From Alviniconcha marisindica (taxonomy: Eukaryota; Mollusca; Gastropoda; Provannidae), in assembly GCA_018857735.1 (NCBI GenBank), contig JABMCL010001087.1, positions 1,162,501-1,226,500 of the forward strand: 64,000 bases of DNA. The letters are read 5' to 3'. Below the pieces are notes generated by a model. It saw only the letters and a list, made by a program, of their open reading frames with translations. It made no database searches and was not told the DNA's origin. Shown here piece after piece: positions 25,155 through 53,499 of the stretch. Positions within the stretch are counted from its first letter, which is position 1, and every line of letters starts with the position of its first letter. Both the position numbers and the translations under genes were made by a program.

Positions 25155-25330
25155 ACAATACAATACAATACAACTTTATTGTCTCTATGTAGAGAAATTT
25201 GCTTTCTGGCTCGTCATTTACATAAAAACATTCAATACAGTTAACAATAAAGCATCAACAACTCAATAAAACACGGAGCTAAAAACCGCTCAAATACAAG
25301 GAAATACTTAACTGCAGGCTACGACAAACT
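25155..25330 (-). repeat. LINE-like 3' end with (TATTG)n tail
   Basis: The minus strand reads TTTCTCTACATAGAGACAAT, then AAAGTTG and three TATTG units. This is a typical non-LTR 3' end with a short tandem tail. No coding part remains. Confidence 0.5.
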
Positions 25331-25364
25331 ACACAACTCGTGCCTCTTATTTCTCGGTAAACCA

Positions 25365-25495
25365 CTCAAATGCATTGTGCAAGTTCTATGTAGCTTTACA
25401 TAGCGCATTGAACTATCCACCGATGTGGTATATTTACAGCGCTAACTGGTTGTGACATTGCTGTTGTCACGTGAAATTTCGGCCATCCCGGCCCA
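25365..25495 (-). mobile_element. Diverged SINE fragment
   Basis: TATCCACCGATGTGGTATAT, then TTACAGCGCTAACTGGTTGT and CACGTGAAATTTCGGC, matching the minus-strand copy near 40900-40990 with many changes. Confidence 0.45.
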
Positions 25496-25499
25496 CGTT

Positions 25500-25853
25500 C
25501 TGTGACAAGAAAATTAATAAATTCATCCATTTTTTCTTTCTTTTTCTCCATACTTTGCTGTCGTTCGCAGCTCTTTGTATGTCATGGAAAGCAGTACATT
25601 ACAAAATAAAAAAAATTAAAACAACTGCCAGCACAACGTTTTCAAAAGAAACAAACTGCAAACAAACAAAACGGAAAAGAAAAACGCTTTATTGAACACC
25701 ACACAAAACAAACACTCTATGTGCTTTGTGCAGAAGAAGTAAACTCAATTTTGATTATGAAAATGACCCCAGTGAACGAAATCCGGTTAACGAAAGCAAA
25801 AACAAAACAAGCAGCCAAAACAAAACGAAACGAAACAAGAACGCTTTTTTCTC

Positions 25854-25934
<81 letters not shown>

Positions 25935-26919
25935 TCAGTATGTACAGCAGTAGCGCAGCAGAAACCTGTGCTTGACCATCCCGGCACGAAAGAGAGTGGC
26001 AGCTGCAGTCCCGGTCAGCCAGATTCATGGCTCGCGAGGCCCCTTTAGTGAGAGAGCGTCACGTGCCTCCCCGTTGCATTCCTTCCGCATGCATATCGTG
26101 CCAGCTGTGTCACACGCGCTATTATAACTTAGAAGAGGTTATCCTGGCATGGCGATGAGGCCAAGAGCCAGTGTAATCATAAACTGTCAACCGACGAAAG
26201 GTACGCAGTGAAAACCATGATCAGGCTGCAATGAGTCAAATCAAAATGTGTTGTTTTTGCTGTAATCCTAGCCCTGATATAACCCTATGTGGTTGCCAAA
26301 GCACAAACTAACTAACAAATCGCTGTAGTAGCGGAAAATAAAGATTGTTACAATATCAAACTTGAAACTAGGGAATGTGATTTAAAATATCCTTTGTACT
26401 TATAGGATCAATACGCGTTCTTTCTCAGGCTGTCCAGTGACCCGACACGGATGACAAGTGCTCCAGCCCCCCAAGGGCATACATTAAAAAGGCTGCGGTA
26501 TGCGATGGGATAGACGGAACACGTGACGATGTTAGGTTGTGGGCTAAATCGGACTCCAATATAATCGTCACTCGTGAAACTCGTTTCCTAAATTTCATAC
26601 AGAATCATCAGAGCATATAAGAACAAAATCCTCAATTACAACTTTTTCTTTTTATCTCTGTCATCTGCTTCACAGAATACGCTTTGAGCAAGCCACTTCC
26701 TGTAAATATTCTAGTGATATAAACCTAACACTGGCTCGTGAAACATTCAAAAGTAAGTTTACCAAGATTATCTCAATAGGCACCCACATACAAAATCTGG
26801 ACATAAGCAGTAAATCCCGCTCACGAACATGTAGGTATAACAAAATAGCCACAGATGCATTTGACTAAAGCGATGAAAACTGTGAATATGACACACGCGC
26901 ACTCAGCGAACGAAATTCC
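25500..26919. other. SORD downstream flank
   Basis: Includes the SORD 3' UTR on the minus strand and a (GT)n tract. I find no clear minus-strand AATAAA close to the stop. Confidence 0.4.
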
Positions 26920-34593
<7,674 letters not shown>

Positions 34594-34636
34594 TATGGTA
34601 TGAGGTGTCGATGGATTCCAATTATTCCTGCATGAA
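34594..34636 (-). other. 5' UTR part of the SORD start exon
   Basis: The acceptor TTCTTTTAG precedes 34636 on the minus strand. The exon then runs about 43 nt to the ATG at 34593 without an earlier in-frame ATG. Confidence 0.6.
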
Positions 34637-34695
34637 CTAAAAGAAGAAGAAGATATGAATGCAATAGAGTGCATAAAAGATGGCAATGTGTCTGT

Positions 34696-34823
<128 letters not shown>

Positions 34824-35075
34824 CTGTGGCGCATTTGTTCATACAGAATAACCAACGCTCTACTCAAGCCGGTCAAACCAACGCTCTACTCAAGCCGGTC
34901 ACATAGAAAACCCACATAATTACCCTCGGCCTGATAAGAACACTCGATACATCCGCGAACCGTACGTTAATTCTCATGACTGCACAACTCGGAAAAGAAC
35001 AGACATGCATGTGTAGTTCTGTGGTTAACGTTAAAGATCTTAAAACGAAAATAGCAGACGTAATCAAACCGTCAC

Positions 35076-35165
35076 CTGATTATGCTGGCGTGGTGACCTC
35101 GGCAAAGTGGACTCTTTCGCTCTCCGCTAGGTGTCAACACGACAGTTCGGACTGAGAACTGACTG
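35076..35165 (-). other. Putative SORD first (non-coding) exon
   Basis: A donor ATAATCAG/GTGACGG lies at 35076/35075 on the minus strand, about 440 nt above the acceptor of the start exon. The sequence above it is non-repetitive and GC-richer than its surroundings. The 5' limit is a guess and no TATA box is seen. Confidence 0.35.
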
Positions 35166-35169
35166 CACG

Positions 35170-37020
<1,851 letters not shown>

Positions 37021-37582
37021 GTGTGTTCATACGTGCGTGCGTGCCTGCGTGTATGTGTGGTTTTCGTCTACGTTATCTGCGTGGCAGTGTGACGACGTCC
37101 CGGCCTGTGCTTACCACAGCCTTGGCCTACTTCACACGTGTCGAGCTTTGTTTACCAGCGGGCCTGGTGGCCTATCACATAACACGCTTGACGGAGAGAG
37201 AAAAAACAACAGCTTCACTGAAACAAACAGAAACACTCTTTTATCGGGAAAAGAACGTAGCGGCTTGAGCAAGGCAAAGGCGGCACGAGTCATATTCTTC
37301 GTTTGCATCGAGTCATGCAGCTACACCCAAATACCAGTGAACGCTTTGATCCACTTCTACTCACTGTCATGTGACTGCATGACGTACGATCAGTTGCCAC
37401 AGACCGTGATGTCACCGTCCAGCGACTGATCGTGTAATGTAGGCTTTAAACTCGCTCTGTGCTTCTCATCTGAATGCAAAATTACAGCGCAGCACGTCAC
37501 ACACATAGGACTGTGAGAAAGTTAGCGGCCCTGTCCCAGCGAGTGGTTTTCATCGACTGCGAAAGACTCTAATTGTGATGCA

Positions 37583-37771
37583 GTGAAGTTGTTTTCATGC
37601 GAAACACAAGAACACATAGTCTTCTGTTACAAAAGTATAGATTCGCCTGACCCACAAACAGTCCAATTCACGTTAAATCAGTTGGAAGACGAGGCAGGAA
37701 ACCAGTGTAGCAATGTGCTCTGCGCTATCCACTCAAAGCGGAAACGAGTCACACAGGAGCAGGTCGAGGTA
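37583..37771 (+). CDS. Possible orphan exon of about 63 codons
   Basis: An open frame (MKLFSCETQEHIVFC... ending VTQEQVE) finishes at a near-perfect donor GTCGAG/GTAAGT. Its phase 0 end would fit the micro-exon at 43030. However, that would bury the hydrophobic segment inside the protein, so I do not join them. I recognise no family. It could be a chance frame or an alternative first exon. Confidence 0.22.
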
Positions 37772-38254
37772 AGTTTTCCACTACTGCAAAGTGCACTCTG
37801 AGAGGCAACAGAAGCATATATAACAGTTGCGGTCCTGAGAAGTTTTTATTTTTAAACACTTCTACAGATTTTAAAACAACCAAGCAAAAACAAACGTATC
37901 GCTTTTAATAACTTCATCACATTCCTTGCAACTTTTAAGTCATCACTAACTAAAGCAGTCATCACTAACTAAGAATAACTTTTAGCGTTAAAACAGACTA
38001 GCTAGGTGCTATTTTATTGTCGGTACCACGCAAGTGAAAGCGACATAAAGCCAGAGAGACAAGTCATATACGTAAATGTTAGTCCATGGGACAACATTTG
38101 ATATCCCGATAGTGAAGTGCTATTCTGTAGCTACAGAAACAGGTCATTTGCTGTGACAGTGACAGTTTGACCTACCAGTTCTATGGTAGCTGACACATCA
38201 GTATTTTCACGTGTGCACCTGACTTTCCTCGAAGGCCTCCAGACTGGCTAGCTA

Positions 38255-38735
38255 GTCAGTATAGTCTTGTCAGTATAAAAAGACCATGCAGTAAGTATGA
38301 GGCTCCGTCAAGTCTTGTCAGTATAGAAAGACCACGTAGTAACTATGAGGCTCCGTCAAGTCTTGTCAGTATAGAAAGACCATGTAGTAACTATGAAGCT
38401 CCGTCAAGTCTTGTCAGTATAAAAAGACCATGCAGTAACTATGAGGCTCCGTCAAGTCTTGTCAGTACAGAAAGACCACGTAGTAACTATGCGGCTCCGT
38501 CAAGTCTTGTCAGTATAGAAAGACCACGTAGTAACTATGCGGCTCCGTCAAGTCTTGTCAGTATAGAAAGACCACGTAGTAACTATGCGGCTCCGTCAAG
38601 TCTTGTCAGTATAGAAAGACCATGTAGTAACTATGCGGCTCCGTCAAGTCTTGTCAGTACAGAAAGACCACGTAGTAACTATGCGGCTCCGTCAAGTCTT
38701 GTCAGTATAGAAAGACCATGTAGTAAGTATGAAGC
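38255..38735 (+). repeat. 48-bp minisatellite, about ten units
   Basis: Unit TCAAGTCTTGTCAGTATAGA, then AAGACCACGTAGTAACTATG and CGGCTCCG. Near-perfect array. The last unit ends at a unique sequence. Not in a coding region. Confidence 0.9.
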
Positions 38736-38739
38736 TCCG

Positions 38740-39670
38740 TGTTCGGAGCCCAGGAGCTGCGTGTAAGAAGAGATGGACGTCCTGGGCACCACGTCCCTAA
38801 TAGTCCGTACTGTCTATGTGGACGTAAAGCAGCATTGAACGAACGAGGCTGCGTGCACCAGAATGGCCATGCACTACCTGTCACGACTGAACAGAAAAAT
38901 GTGAGTCAAGGGAGGTAATCATGTACTCTGCGTCAGGCCCGCATAACATGGAATCGTCAGGAAATCCAAGCCAGTGTTGCGTATTGGAGAAAAGATTCGT
39001 CTGTCTGCTTCTTTGTCTGCCTTGCTGCCTGTTAACTAATAGGAACTTCATCTTTCTTTCTTTCTTTCTTCCCCCCTTCCCTTCCATATTCGTCCCCCAT
39101 GTCGCCTTTTGTTCATTCGTTTTTCTTTCTTAGTCTTAGTCCGTTTGACTATTTCGGCTCAAAGCCCAACTTTTCTTGAATGCCTTCAATAATATTAATG
39201 AACTTCGAGCCAGAGAACAGAGTTTATTTTAACGACCACTTGTGTTGACCGGTCCAATTAAAAACAATCCAAAGGACTGGTTTACAATAAATTATGCCCC
39301 TAGCCAATAAATTCGGATTTCGTCACCATGTCAGTGCGTGCAAGCGCGTGTATGTTTGTAAAGAGACGGAGGTTGGGGGAGGGGGGAGGGGGGAGGCGGG
39401 GAGATCAGAGCTGAGGAGCTGTGTGAAAGTCGAGGTGGATCCCCACCCCCACCCACACATACACACGCATACCACTAACACCCTATTTTCCTTCCCTTTT
39501 CTTCTGCGGGAAGGAGAGAGAAACGGGTCCTTTTTTACTTAATTGTTTTTTACATACAGTCAAACCTATTTCCAGACAAAAATGTAGCCAGGCATGTTGA
39601 TACTCTAGGAATTGAAACTAAAATTTCTGCTGAAACTGGAAAGATGGTCTCAAAAAAACAATCTCATCCC
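38740..39670. other. Intergenic, nothing recognised
   Basis: Unique and pyrimidine-rich sequence after the 48-bp array. No coding frame with family similarity. Confidence 0.4.
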
Positions 39671-39679
39671 CACCACCAC

Positions 39680-39783
<104 letters not shown>

Positions 39784-40055
39784 CATCGTCCTAAGATGAC
39801 CTTGTATCGCTGACATGAGGTTAGAATCAAACTACAGACTAATGTGATACAATAGTTCGAACAGAGAGACTTACGGAGAGTTGAGCCTGAGATACGCCCT
39901 CAGTAAATCTACCATAAGTGTTCTTAATTGATATGTTGTTGTGGCAGACTGTTTTCTTAATTCCATGAACTCGAAGGATGGAGACAGATACCACAGATAT
40001 GGAAACACAAATTAGAGTTTAAAACGATTTATCTTGCTTGCTCTTTTTTGTGGTG

Positions 40056-40371
<316 letters not shown>

Positions 40372-40867
40372 ATCACACACACGCGCTCGCGCGCACACAA
40401 TCACGGCATGATCTCAGCTAGTGAGTTAAGTGGCTAGCATTTCAGCCTCCTACCGACATGAGGCTCCAAAGAGGACCTGCTGCAGACAGCCATGTTCATT
40501 ACCTGCATGTATGGCAATGATGGGAGATCTACAAATGACTGTTTCATAGTAGGTCGTTCTGTCGATCAAAGTTTGGCAGCTATGATACTTTTGAACTATA
40601 TGCAGCTGACTTCACAAAATTCGTTATTGTTCGGTCATTTTGGAAGTAAACAGATTTGTACTGCACACAGTCATGCTTTTCCTGTTGTAGCTCAATAAGA
40701 ATTCGTCTAAACATAAATAGCGTTTCCCTGTCATGTTGTCCATGAGTGATAATATTCTAACGCTCAAACTTTGGAAATGATGTTGTTGTTGATTGTTGTT
40801 GATGCATTTATATAGCGCTATTCTCTGCTCTCCAGCAGATGCATTTCTCTCTTGCCGCGTGGGACTT

Positions 40868-41282
40868 TGAGTGGTAGTCGCCTTTTTATAGCATCTTTGG
40901 CAATATCCACCAAAGTGGTGTACTTACAGCGCTGTTCGGTTGTTACATGGCTCATGCCACTAAAACTGCCGTCTCGGCGTACGTTCTGTGTACATCATAC
41001 AACCCTCAACCATGCACCAGTTTACATTGTCACTTCATGCAGAGCCACATACGTATGGTGTATTTGTGTTTAGCTGTAACCAGCCACCTGCACTTTTGGC
41101 AGAATAACCGGGATCTCCTACGTGTGTTATTGCGGTAGCACGGGGGTGGAACCAATACCGAAATAAGAGTCAGCACAAAAAAGTTGACACTGGAGAAGAA
41201 ACTTCTACCACCGCTCCTGCCGGGATTCGAATCCGAGAACTTTCGATCACAAGCCCGCGCTCCGTCACTGAGCCATCCCCAC
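40868..41282 (-). mobile_element. tRNA-derived SINE, near full length
   Basis: On the minus strand the head reads GATGGCTCAGTGACGGAGCG (A box) and GGATTCGAATCC (B box). The same body as the SINE at 98-535 follows, ending with TTTGGTGGATATTGCC-like sequence. Confidence 0.78.
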
Positions 41283-41459
41283 CACCCCAAAAAATATGCA
41301 TTTCATAAAATTTCGCTTCAACAAACTCATTTCTACTACTCCCACATCGGCAAAGTTGTCCATTTATTCCGATACAGCGTGAAGAAAAGCAGGGAAGGGG
41401 AAGTAATCTATTAATCGTCGACAGATTACCAATGCAGGGGCAACTTGAGAGAGGCTTCA

Positions 41460-41861
41460 GAAGGTCTGTCTCTGTCTCTAAGGTGGGTATAATTATACAC
41501 CAAAGGTTTAGTCATAATGGACACTCGACTGAATCACACGGATGTATACACGCTATCAAGACTCTCGATGGCCCAGGCTTGCTATAGCAACGAGGGGCTG
41601 CTGAAGAATGGCCAAACTTTGTGAATTTACTCAGAGCGTTTGGGCAGCGGCTACCCGTCACTGGATGCTGGGGAGCAAACACGGTACAGTCTCCGTTTGC
41701 TGCAGCTAATTGCCCCGCTATCTTCGCCCCCTTCGGGCAATAGCGTCGTGTCACAGCGGCTTCATTCGGCCAGCCTCTCGCCAGATTGTATCTGTCAGGA
41801 TAATTCAAACCCGTTTTGAGTTTCAAACTTTTGGAAAGCTTCGGTAATAAGTATATATATA

Positions 41862-41956
<95 letters not shown>

Positions 41957-42180
41957 AGATCTGTGCATGTGCTTTCGAGGCGTCACTGACAAAGAGTGCG
42001 GCGTGAAGTTCACAGAGAAACTCAACAAATAATGAAGGGGACATGCTGAAGCGCTCGAGGGAGTCGCTTTTGAACCGACACCGCTCCATTGCCGTGCTGA
42101 CATAAGTGTGAATCATGGTATGTATTCGCTCCCTTGTTTTCTCAGCATACATAGCTTGTAGCCCGACATTTCGGCGCATT
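41460..42180 (-). other. Unrecognised minus-strand open frames
   Basis: The frame 41826-41512 (YNLARGWPNEAAVTRRYC onward, Cys-containing) and the frame 42179-41960 (MRRNVGLQAMYAEKTRERI onward) are open and not low-complexity. They are separated by (TA)n(TG)n and match no family I know. They could be exons, or chance. Confidence 0.2.
41851..41955. repeat. (TA)n(TG)n tract
   Basis: TA units then TG units. More tracts follow: CT 42318-42375, CT 42680-42760, TG and CG 42822-42917. Confidence 0.94.
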
Positions 42181-42314
42181 GAATACGCATGTTAACCTGC
42201 ATTCTTCGTCGTAAGCCGAGTCCTATCTTTTAGCCCTATATAGCACATAATGCATGGCTCTGAAACAAGATGTGTTCTTACACGCTTCAGGTAGCTAGAT
42301 CGACAGACACATGC

Positions 42315-42356
<42 letters not shown>

Positions 42357-42677
42357 CTCTCTCTCTCTCTCTCTGTTATTATTTCTAAAATGCCAGTTTC
42401 GGGGAGCAGGCTACAGCGTGTACACCGACCATCTAGTACTACGCTGTATTGTCTATTCTTTGTATTATATTGCTTGTTGAAGCTACTCTACTTCTTCTTC
42501 TTCTTCTTCTTCTTCGTTTTGTTGTATTTAAGAGGCAGAGAGCAGACATGACAGAGTTACGCGTGGCAGGAGCGGTTGTCCGAGTCCTGGTTGATTTGAT
42601 AGCAAGGTTTCATTCACCGTATATGCTTCAGTCTTACAGTCGTTTCTTTTGTTGTTCTTTCGTGAGCTTTCTTGCGC

Positions 42678-42760
<83 letters not shown>

Positions 42761-42817
42761 CACTCCCTCTGAACTGTGAGCTGGCCCTGTGTGGTTAACA
42801 AAACGTTGAAATCAAAG

Positions 42818-42904
<87 letters not shown>

Positions 42905-43029
42905 CGCGCGCGCGCGCCGCGCTCTCCCTCCCCCCCTCTCTCTCTCTCTCTCTCTCTCCTCTCTCTGCTTTCTTCAAGCTAAATAACTACTATTAAATCG
43001 TTTGATCTTTTTTGACAATCCTGTTACAG

Positions 43030-49850
<6,821 letters not shown>

Positions 49851-49976
49851 GGTCGGAAATTCGCATTGTGTACGTAATAGTAACAGCCTTGTTTTAAAAT
49901 TGTTGCCTGCTTTTGCGCTGGGTTTTTGTTACAAATTGCGCTTCCTACCTTTGGCTTCTTTTGTTTTATAAGTGCT

Positions 49977-49982
49977 ATTAAA
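49977..49982 (+). promoter_or_regulatory. Candidate polyadenylation signal (SUEL receptor)
   Basis: ATTAAA lies 127 nt after the TAA at 49848-49850 and is followed by a TG-rich stretch, as in many animal poly(A) sites. Confidence 0.4.
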
Positions 49983-50053
49983 AGCAAAGTCTTGTCGACT
50001 GACCTTGAATTTCATTTTCATCAATGTGGGTGTGCACGTGTGTCTGTCTGTGA

Positions 50054-50055
<2 letters not shown>

Positions 50056-50109
<54 letters not shown>

Positions 50110-50152
50110 CGCGCGGTGTGTGTGTGTGTGCGTGTGTGTGTGTGTGTGTCTG
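50056..50152. repeat. (GT)n microsatellite in the SUEL receptor 3' flank
   Basis: GT units with a GCGCG interruption. (CT)n at 50636-50700, (GACA)n-like at 51056-51112, (TA)n at 51358-51429. Confidence 0.94.
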
Positions 50153-50159
50153 CGCGGGC

Positions 50160-50635
50160 ACGCGCTCGACGGCACACAAAGCTTAGCAATTGAATGTCAG
50201 AGTCAGCCATAAAGCTTTTGGCCTACATTATTCGCTACCCGAACAAAAATCATTAATGCCATTGCTGTTTTTGATCAAAGATGCTACATGTTCAGTACAC
50301 ATCACTATCCTGCATATGCTTTGAATCAATGCATAACGTTTCTGAAACGCTCTTGACAATATTGTCTATTGGTAACTTGGGAGTGTTAACCTTGACTGCA
50401 TTTTTTTTTAAGCAGCCTTATACGAAACCTTATACGAAACTATACATACTGCAACACAACATCATGCACACAGTGGTAGTGTGAGGCGCAGTGAAAGCAG
50501 GACAGAAACACACATGCGCGCGCCCACACGCACACAAAGGGAGGGGGAGGGGCAGAAGGGGAGGGGACAGACACTGTGAGAAGATACTAATACTACAAAA
50601 TCTTTCTTTGGTTTTAATCCACAAAACTATGTGAG

Positions 50636-50702
<67 letters not shown>

Positions 50703-51355
50703 CATCGCAACACAACACAGGCACTGACAAAATACAACACATTCAAAAGAAATATTAATCAGCATTAAACTTAGAGATAATGCATTCCACATGTGGGGGG
50801 AAGAGAGGGGATAATAATAAAGAGTTGCTGTTTTTTCAGACAGAAAGTGCTTTAAAAAAATGTGTTTTGAGAGCCTGCCTGAGTGCGGGAGTGGACTTTA
50901 TGGAGCGAATGTCCAAGGAGGGATTATTCTAGTGTCTCCGAACGTCTTTCCATTTGTCGATGGCACACACAGTGTAAAACTGTTAGATTACGAGCGATCA
51001 GTGGAGAGGGAGGTAGAATATGATCCTTCATTTCAGTGACTTTTCAACCAAAAATTGAGAGAGACAGACAGAGACAGAGACAGACAGAGACAGAGAGAGA
51101 CAGAGACGGAGAGAGAAGTTTCCAAAAGTGTTTAGTAATCTATTTCTAAAGCTGGGTAATTATTCCGGCTAATATGTACATCTCCTTATATCATATAATG
51201 CAATGTTACCGTATATTTGTAAAGTACTCTTTGTTTCAATGAGCGAATCGAATTTTTACAACAGTGTTTCCTTTTCTGAAATATCGATTTGAAAATGTTG
51301 AATGTTCCAAAGAAATAACATTCAATTAAAAAAAATTGAACGTTCCAAACAAATA

Positions 51356-51433
<78 letters not shown>

Positions 51434-53100
51434 AAGGCCCATATACAGCTTTGCTCTAATCCCAACAGAAGTAAGGGATTCAAATTTACATGTGCATGTT
51501 TATGCTTTTCACAAATGTAGCAATGTCAGACCAAAAAGAATAAGCAACATGACACCAACAAAATAAGAGGCGTGTTTTATTTGCTTGTCTGTTTGTTTTT
51601 GTTTGTTGTTGTTGTTTGTTTGGTTGGTTGTGAAAATGTTTGCACAGTGGAGTTTCTGCCAGCTTCAATAATTACATGTTCTGTCCCGACGGTAATCGCT
51701 GGGACACAATTATATTTTAAATCAATCTGAGCTTGAGCTGTGGTTCCTCCTGTCAAATGTAACGTCGATACAGTCCTGCTGAAAGTCCGATTTGTCTGGG
51801 TTTCTCTCTTTTGAACATGGAGGAGGTCAGTCTGTAGCTTTGCATGACTGACTTACTGCCAGGAATTCTGCCTTTCTAATTTCTGTCTTACCTGTTCCTT
51901 CAAATTTGCTGTTGTTGTTGTGCAGTTCCAAGGTAAAGAAATACATTCTTCTTCTTGATGTTCGTAGTTTCCGAGGCCATTACTAGTGTAGGTATAGCTT
52001 TAAGCTATTGCTCTCTCACACAAAGACATAGAAGAAGGCTTCTAAGTAACTACTATTTGAAGTACTGAAATACCGGAGAGGTTATAAATACGGTTCAGTG
52101 TTATATTATCAAGAGACAGATCAAACAAAGCAAACAAAATCTATGTACGTGTCTAAAACAATATTACTTTCACTTGCCTCTCGCCTCTCCGGGTCCATTT
52201 GTTGATTGAATGTGTGAATGGCTCTTGCTAATGTCTACCCGTTTTTACCGACAGCTGATAGGAAACATCGGTCATCCAATTTCACAGCTTTTAGCAATTC
52301 CGATCGAAACTGGAAAATCCATTTAGCTTTACAACTACACAAGTTTATGGAGTCCAAGCTCTGACGATTAACATGAACCCCACAACTTGTTACGCTCCTC
52401 CTATTTTAAGCGGGTGCGCATTGTTCCCACAGCCTAGAAATCTGCTTGTCTGTGTACATTAGTGCCCGTTGGAAATAGAACTCTTAGGACTGAGTGTCCT
52501 TAAAACCAAGCAGCATCCGAAACAGGACGGTAGACAATGCAACATGAAAACACCACATCAGTTACTTCAGTAAACCGTAGTTAAATGACACTTTGATTGA
52601 TTTTTCCTGTTTACAATTACAATACCGCGATTAGGTTTTGGATAGGTTAAAGAACTATCACCCCACCAGCTGAACTGTCGATGTTCCCTGTGAACCTGGT
52701 TCCGTGTTGTGTACATGGATACAGAAGAACAACTCCAAGGCAAAACAAAAATCGAGGCAACTCTTCACAAAATCATTGTTCCTCTTTTGCTCTTTTTTAA
52801 AAAGTGGTGGTCCTTCATCTGCTGTTTCCACAAACGGAGCAGACTTTCGTCAGCATAATAATTCTTGATACACGCAATGTAAAGGAGGCCTTCGATGAAT
52901 GACAAAAAATCTAAAGTGAGATCAGTAACTGATTTTTAATTGTTGCTCTCAGAGCACACAATTGACCGATCTCATCACAGTATCTTTTCGTTTGCTTGTC
53001 TGGTTATTTGTTGTTTCTCTGTGAGTCTGTCTGCGGTTATACTGCTTGAAGAACAAAGGTCTTAGGACAAAGCAAGGAGACTGTGAATGCAGCTTTAAAA
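50160..53100. other. Intergenic between receptor genes
   Basis: Holds (CT)n, (GACA)n and (TA)n tracts and otherwise unique AT-rich sequence. No frame of interest until the signal-peptide exon at 53120. Confidence 0.45.
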
Positions 53101-53119
53101 GCAGTGTGTGAGCTTTACC

Positions 53120-53207
53120 ATGGCCTGTTTGCATTCTATTACAGCTAAGTTTCTGTTTGTACTGACTCTTGGATTGATGTTATTCCCCGCTGAGGGATTA
53201 CCCTGTG
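53120..53207 (+). CDS. Possible alternative signal-peptide exon of the mosaic receptor
   Basis: ATG at 53120 opens a 29-codon frame, MACLHSITAKFLFVLTLG onward to AEGLPC, with an ideal hydrophobic core. It ends at a consensus donor TGTG/GTGAGA in phase 1. In-frame acceptors that would accept phase 1 exist inside the next gene (AG at 53547-53548 and 53562-53563). This may be the authentic or an alternative first exon of the 53500 gene, which also has its own signal peptide. Confidence 0.45.
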
Positions 53208-53499
53208 GTGAGAGAGCAGACAGCGAGGTAAAAAGGGGTGGTGGAGACCAACGTGTCGCAATAAGCCTAATCGTAAATTGTGATTTAGAAGCTACAGCGA
53301 AGATTTTTGATTGGTCCGTTTAAAAGAAATGTGTAGCGATCACAGCATTGCGCACGCAGTCACTCGTCACAACCTGACAGTGATCCGAAAGTCGTATCTT
53401 GCTTCAAAACTTGCCGTGGGACACTGAACAATATACCGCTGGATCAAACAGACTCTAAAGTTCAGAAGCATGATTTACAAAAGCAAATAGTGTTAGAAC

